Assembly: GCF_003574735.1 (NCBI RefSeq)
Contig: NZ_QORW01000001.1
Coordinates: forward strand, 62,001-126,000
Length of the DNA: 64,000 nucleotides
Source: Dongia deserti
GTDB taxonomy: Bacteria > Pseudomonadota > Alphaproteobacteria > Dongiales > Dongiaceae
Direction: 5' to 3'
How positions within the stretch are numbered: the first letter of the stretch is position 1; each line of letters starts with the position of its first letter. Shown piece after piece: positions 62,037 through 64,000 of this stretch. The notes under the pieces are model-generated. The model ran no database searches, was not told where the DNA came from, and was given only the letters and a program-made list of their open reading frames with translations. The translations under genes were made by a program, and so were the position numbers.

Positions 62037-64000
62037 ATGCTTGGCAATCTCAGCCTAAAAACCAAGATCATTCTGTCCGTGTTCCTGGCTTCCGCCACGA
62101 CGGCGTCGGTCGTGACCGCTTTGGTGCTGTGGTTCGCGGTCGAGGACGCACAGAAATCCGCCAAGGCGTTCGTGTTCGAGACGGCGGAACGCAATGCACA
62201 GCAAATCACTATCCAGCTCGAGCGCGCCATGACGGAAGCGCGAGGGATCGGCAGCGCATTGGTGGGCCTCAAATCGGCCGGCAATTTCGACCGCAAGCAC
62301 TACACGAGTCTGGTGAAAGGCGCCCTGGAAGCCGATGCAAGCCTGTTCGGCACGTGGACGGGTTGGGAACCGAAGGCGCTCGACGGCAATGACGATGCTT
62401 TCGTCGGCAAGCCGGGGCATGACGACACCGGTCGCTTCATCCCCTATTGGTTCCGCCAGGATGGCAAGCCTGTGCTCGAGCCACTGAAGGACTATGCGGT
62501 CGAGGGCAACGGCGACTACTACCAGATTCCGTTCAAGACCGGGCAACAGGCGGTGCTCGAGCCCTACTCCTACCGCGCCGGCGACCGCGACGTCCTGATG
62601 ACATCGCTGGCCGTGCCGCTGTTTCACAAGGACAAGATCGTCGGTGTTGCGGGTGTCGACCTTGAGTTGACCGGGTTGCAGACGATCGTTGCCGGGATCA
62701 AGCCGTTCGAGACCGGCTTCGGCACGCTGATCTCAAACGGCGGCACCTACGCCGCGCATCCGGATTCCGCCCTGTTGACGAAGGGATTGGCCGATGTCGG
62801 CGATCTCGACGCGGTCAAGCGTGCGATTGCCGCCGGCAAAACCTATTCGACCATCGAATCATCGGCACGGGTGGGCGGCGAGGCGTTCAAGGTCTACGTG
62901 CCGATCCACATCGGCAGCGCACCGACGCCGTGGGCGCTCGAAGTGGTCGCGCCCATGGACAAGGTGATGGCGCCGGTCAACGCCCTGATGTGGAATTGCG
63001 TGCTGGCTTCGCTCAGCGTACTCGCCGTCAGCGTGCTGGGCGCCTGGATGGTCGGCAGCTCCATCGGCAAGCCGATCCGGAGAGCAACGGAGACCCTGGC
63101 GAGACTCGCGCAGGGCGATACCGACATCGCTATTCCGAACACGGCGCGCAAGGACGAGATTGGCACCCTGCGCAAAGCCATGAGCGATCTGAAGCAGGCT
63201 GTCGCCAATGCCGCTAGGCTGGGCCAGATCGTCGAGGATCTGCCGCTGCCGGTCGCGGCGGTCGATCCGATGACAGGCTACAGAATCGGCTATGTCAACG
63301 CGGCCGCACGCGCGCTGCTGGACAAGCTCGCGCCCACCATCGGGTTCGGCGGCAACGATGCTGTCGGCAAGCGCAGTGCCGTTCTGTTCGGTGATACGGC
63401 GGAATTGAAGGCGGTGCTCGATGATTCCTCGCGACTGCCGGCTACTGGCCTCGCGCATGTGGGCGCCGAGGCGCTGCGAATCAGCCTGTCCCCCGTCAAG
63501 AACCGGTCCGGCGAAATCATCGATGCCGTGATGAGCCTGGACGTGGTGACGCAACAGGAACAGCTGGCCAGGGATTTCGAGGCCCAGGTGAAAGCCTTGG
63601 TGGAGACGGTCGCCAAGTCCTCCAGCGACGTGGAAAGCAGTGCGCAAACCATGGCGAGCACGGCCAGCGAAACGGAATCGCGAGCCAATGCGGCGGCGGA
63701 TGCCGCCGCCCATGCCAGCGGCAACGTCCAGGCGGTGGCGGCCGCCAGCGAAGAACTGTCCCTGTCCATCGCGGAGATCGGCAAGCAGATCGAGCAATCG
63801 GCCGTCATCGCGCAGCGTGCGGTCGAAGAGGCCAAATCGACCGACGCGACGGTCCAGGGCCTCGCCCAGGCCGCGGAGCGAATCGGCGACGTGGTGCGGC
63901 TGATCAACGAGATCGCCAGTCAAACCAACCTGCTGGCGCTCAATGCCACCATCGAAGCGGCCCGCGCCGGCGATGCCGGCAAGGGATTCGCGGTAGTCGC
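62037..64000 (+). CDS. Methyl-accepting chemotaxis protein (3' end cut by window edge)
   Basis: The frame runs open from ATG 62037 (GGGG upstream) to the right edge, 654 residues. Order of parts: N-terminal transmembrane helix (about 10-32), a periplasmic dCache-type sensor domain (about 35-310; the [18 protein letters not shown] and [15 protein letters not shown] segments), second helix (about 320-345), HAMP (about 346-400), a PAS-like region (about 405-510; [17 protein letters not shown]), then the signalling coiled coil ending at [20 protein letters not shown], the hairpin tip. The extra PAS-like unit between HAMP and the signalling domain is unusual. Ligand unknown. Confidence 0.95.
   Translation, partial: MLGNLSLKTKIILSVFLASATTASVVTALVLWFAVEDAQKSAKAFVFETAERNAQQITIQLERAMTEARGIGSALVGLKSAGNFDRKHYTSLVKGALEADASLFGTWTGWEPKALDGNDDAFVGKPGHDDTGRFIPYWFRQDGKPVLEPLKDYAVEGNGDYYQIPFKTGQQAVLEPYSYRAGDRDVLMTSLAVPLFHKDKIVGVAGVDLELTGLQTIVAGIKPFETGFGTLISNGGTYAAHPDSALLTKGLADVGDLDAVKRAIAAGKTYSTIESSARVGGEAFKVYVPIHIGSAPTPWALEVVAPMDKVMAPVNALMWNCVLASLSVLAVSVLGAWMVGSSIGKPIRRATETLARLAQGDTDIAIPNTARKDEIGTLRKAMSDLKQAVANAARLGQIVEDLPLPVAAVDPMTGYRIGYVNAAARALLDKLAPTIGFGGNDAVGKRSAVLFGDTAELKAVLDDSSRLPATGLAHVGAEALRISLSPVKNRSGEIIDAVMSLDVVTQQEQLARDFEAQVKALVETVAKSSSDVESSAQTMASTASETESRANAAADAAAHASGNVQAVAAASEELSLSIAEIGKQIEQSAVIAQRAVEEAKSTDATVQGLAQAAERIGDVVRLINEIASQTNLLALNATIEAARAGDAGKGFAVV

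Overview
The window is high-GC bacterial chromosome that reads as an alphaproteobacterium, probably from the Rhodospirillales or a nearby deep lineage. I cannot name a species. The support is family- and order-based: an alphaproteobacterial GshA in the order ubiA-rsmE-gshA, a ClpS2-type ClpS, DUF4170, the CobS/CobT cobaltochelatase pair, and the run xerD / aroK-aroB / CorC-type protein / BolA / DnaJ-like / cobS-cobT. Nearly all of it is core metabolism with dense coding. I see no rRNA, tRNA, CRISPR array, insertion sequence or prophage.

Layout. 1-5.6 kb: argJ (cut by the left edge) and a secreted parvulin isomerase on the minus strand, then secA and creA on the plus strand. 5.6-9.5 kb: a minus-strand, translationally coupled operon of folate cyclo-ligase, enoyl-CoA hydratase, prolyl iminopeptidase and an M20 peptidase. 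9.5-10.4 kb: a large inverted repeat and a lower-GC orphan gene resembling Imm11/DUF1629 immunity proteins. 10.4-18 kb: ubiD and mostly single genes (2OG-Fe oxygenase, YbhB, LysR regulator, sulfotransferase, YkgJ-type protein, duplicated DUF4170, SemiSWEET, clpS). 18-21 kb: a GbsR/MarR regulator, a membrane-domain/SDR fusion and a DUF4166 protein, preceded by a perfect 20-bp palindrome on the -10 box. 21-26 kb: CAP protein, MOSC protein and an IorAB-type molybdenum hydroxylase. 26-31.6 kb: methyltransferase, ubiA, rsmE, gshA, pcaD-like hydrolase and a divergent PCMT-like methyltransferase.

31.7-34.1 kb holds an ECF sigma factor, a membrane anti-sigma candidate, a Spy/CnrR-like periplasmic sensor and two EF-hand proteins. 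34-39 kb: accA, a malyl-CoA lyase-family gene, xerD, a large secreted proline/glycine-rich protein and a 47-residue membrane protein. 39-48.6 kb: aroK-aroB, CorC-type protein, ybjQ, DUF2889, bolA, an EamA transporter, a DnaJ-like protein and cobS-cobT. 48.6-54.5 kb: lipoprotein, recQ, small secreted protein, phosphodiesterase, dienelactone hydrolase, zincin and a solute-binding protein. 54.6-62 kb: a Rieske oxygenase and a nearly complete biotin locus (bioD on the minus strand; bioB-A-F-H-like-C on the plus strand). The right edge cuts a chemoreceptor.

The genes cover protein export and folding (secA, parvulin), quinone synthesis (ubiA, possibly ubiD), glutathione (gshA), fatty-acid initiation (accA), aromatic amino acids (aroK, aroB), arginine (argJ), cobalamin (cobST) and biotin. 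The most unusual material is regulatory or architectural: the GbsR operon with its palindrome, the ECF/EF-hand cluster, three copies of a ~90-bp paired-palindrome repeat, a cyclo-ligase with an extra C-terminal domain, and the orphan immunity-like gene.
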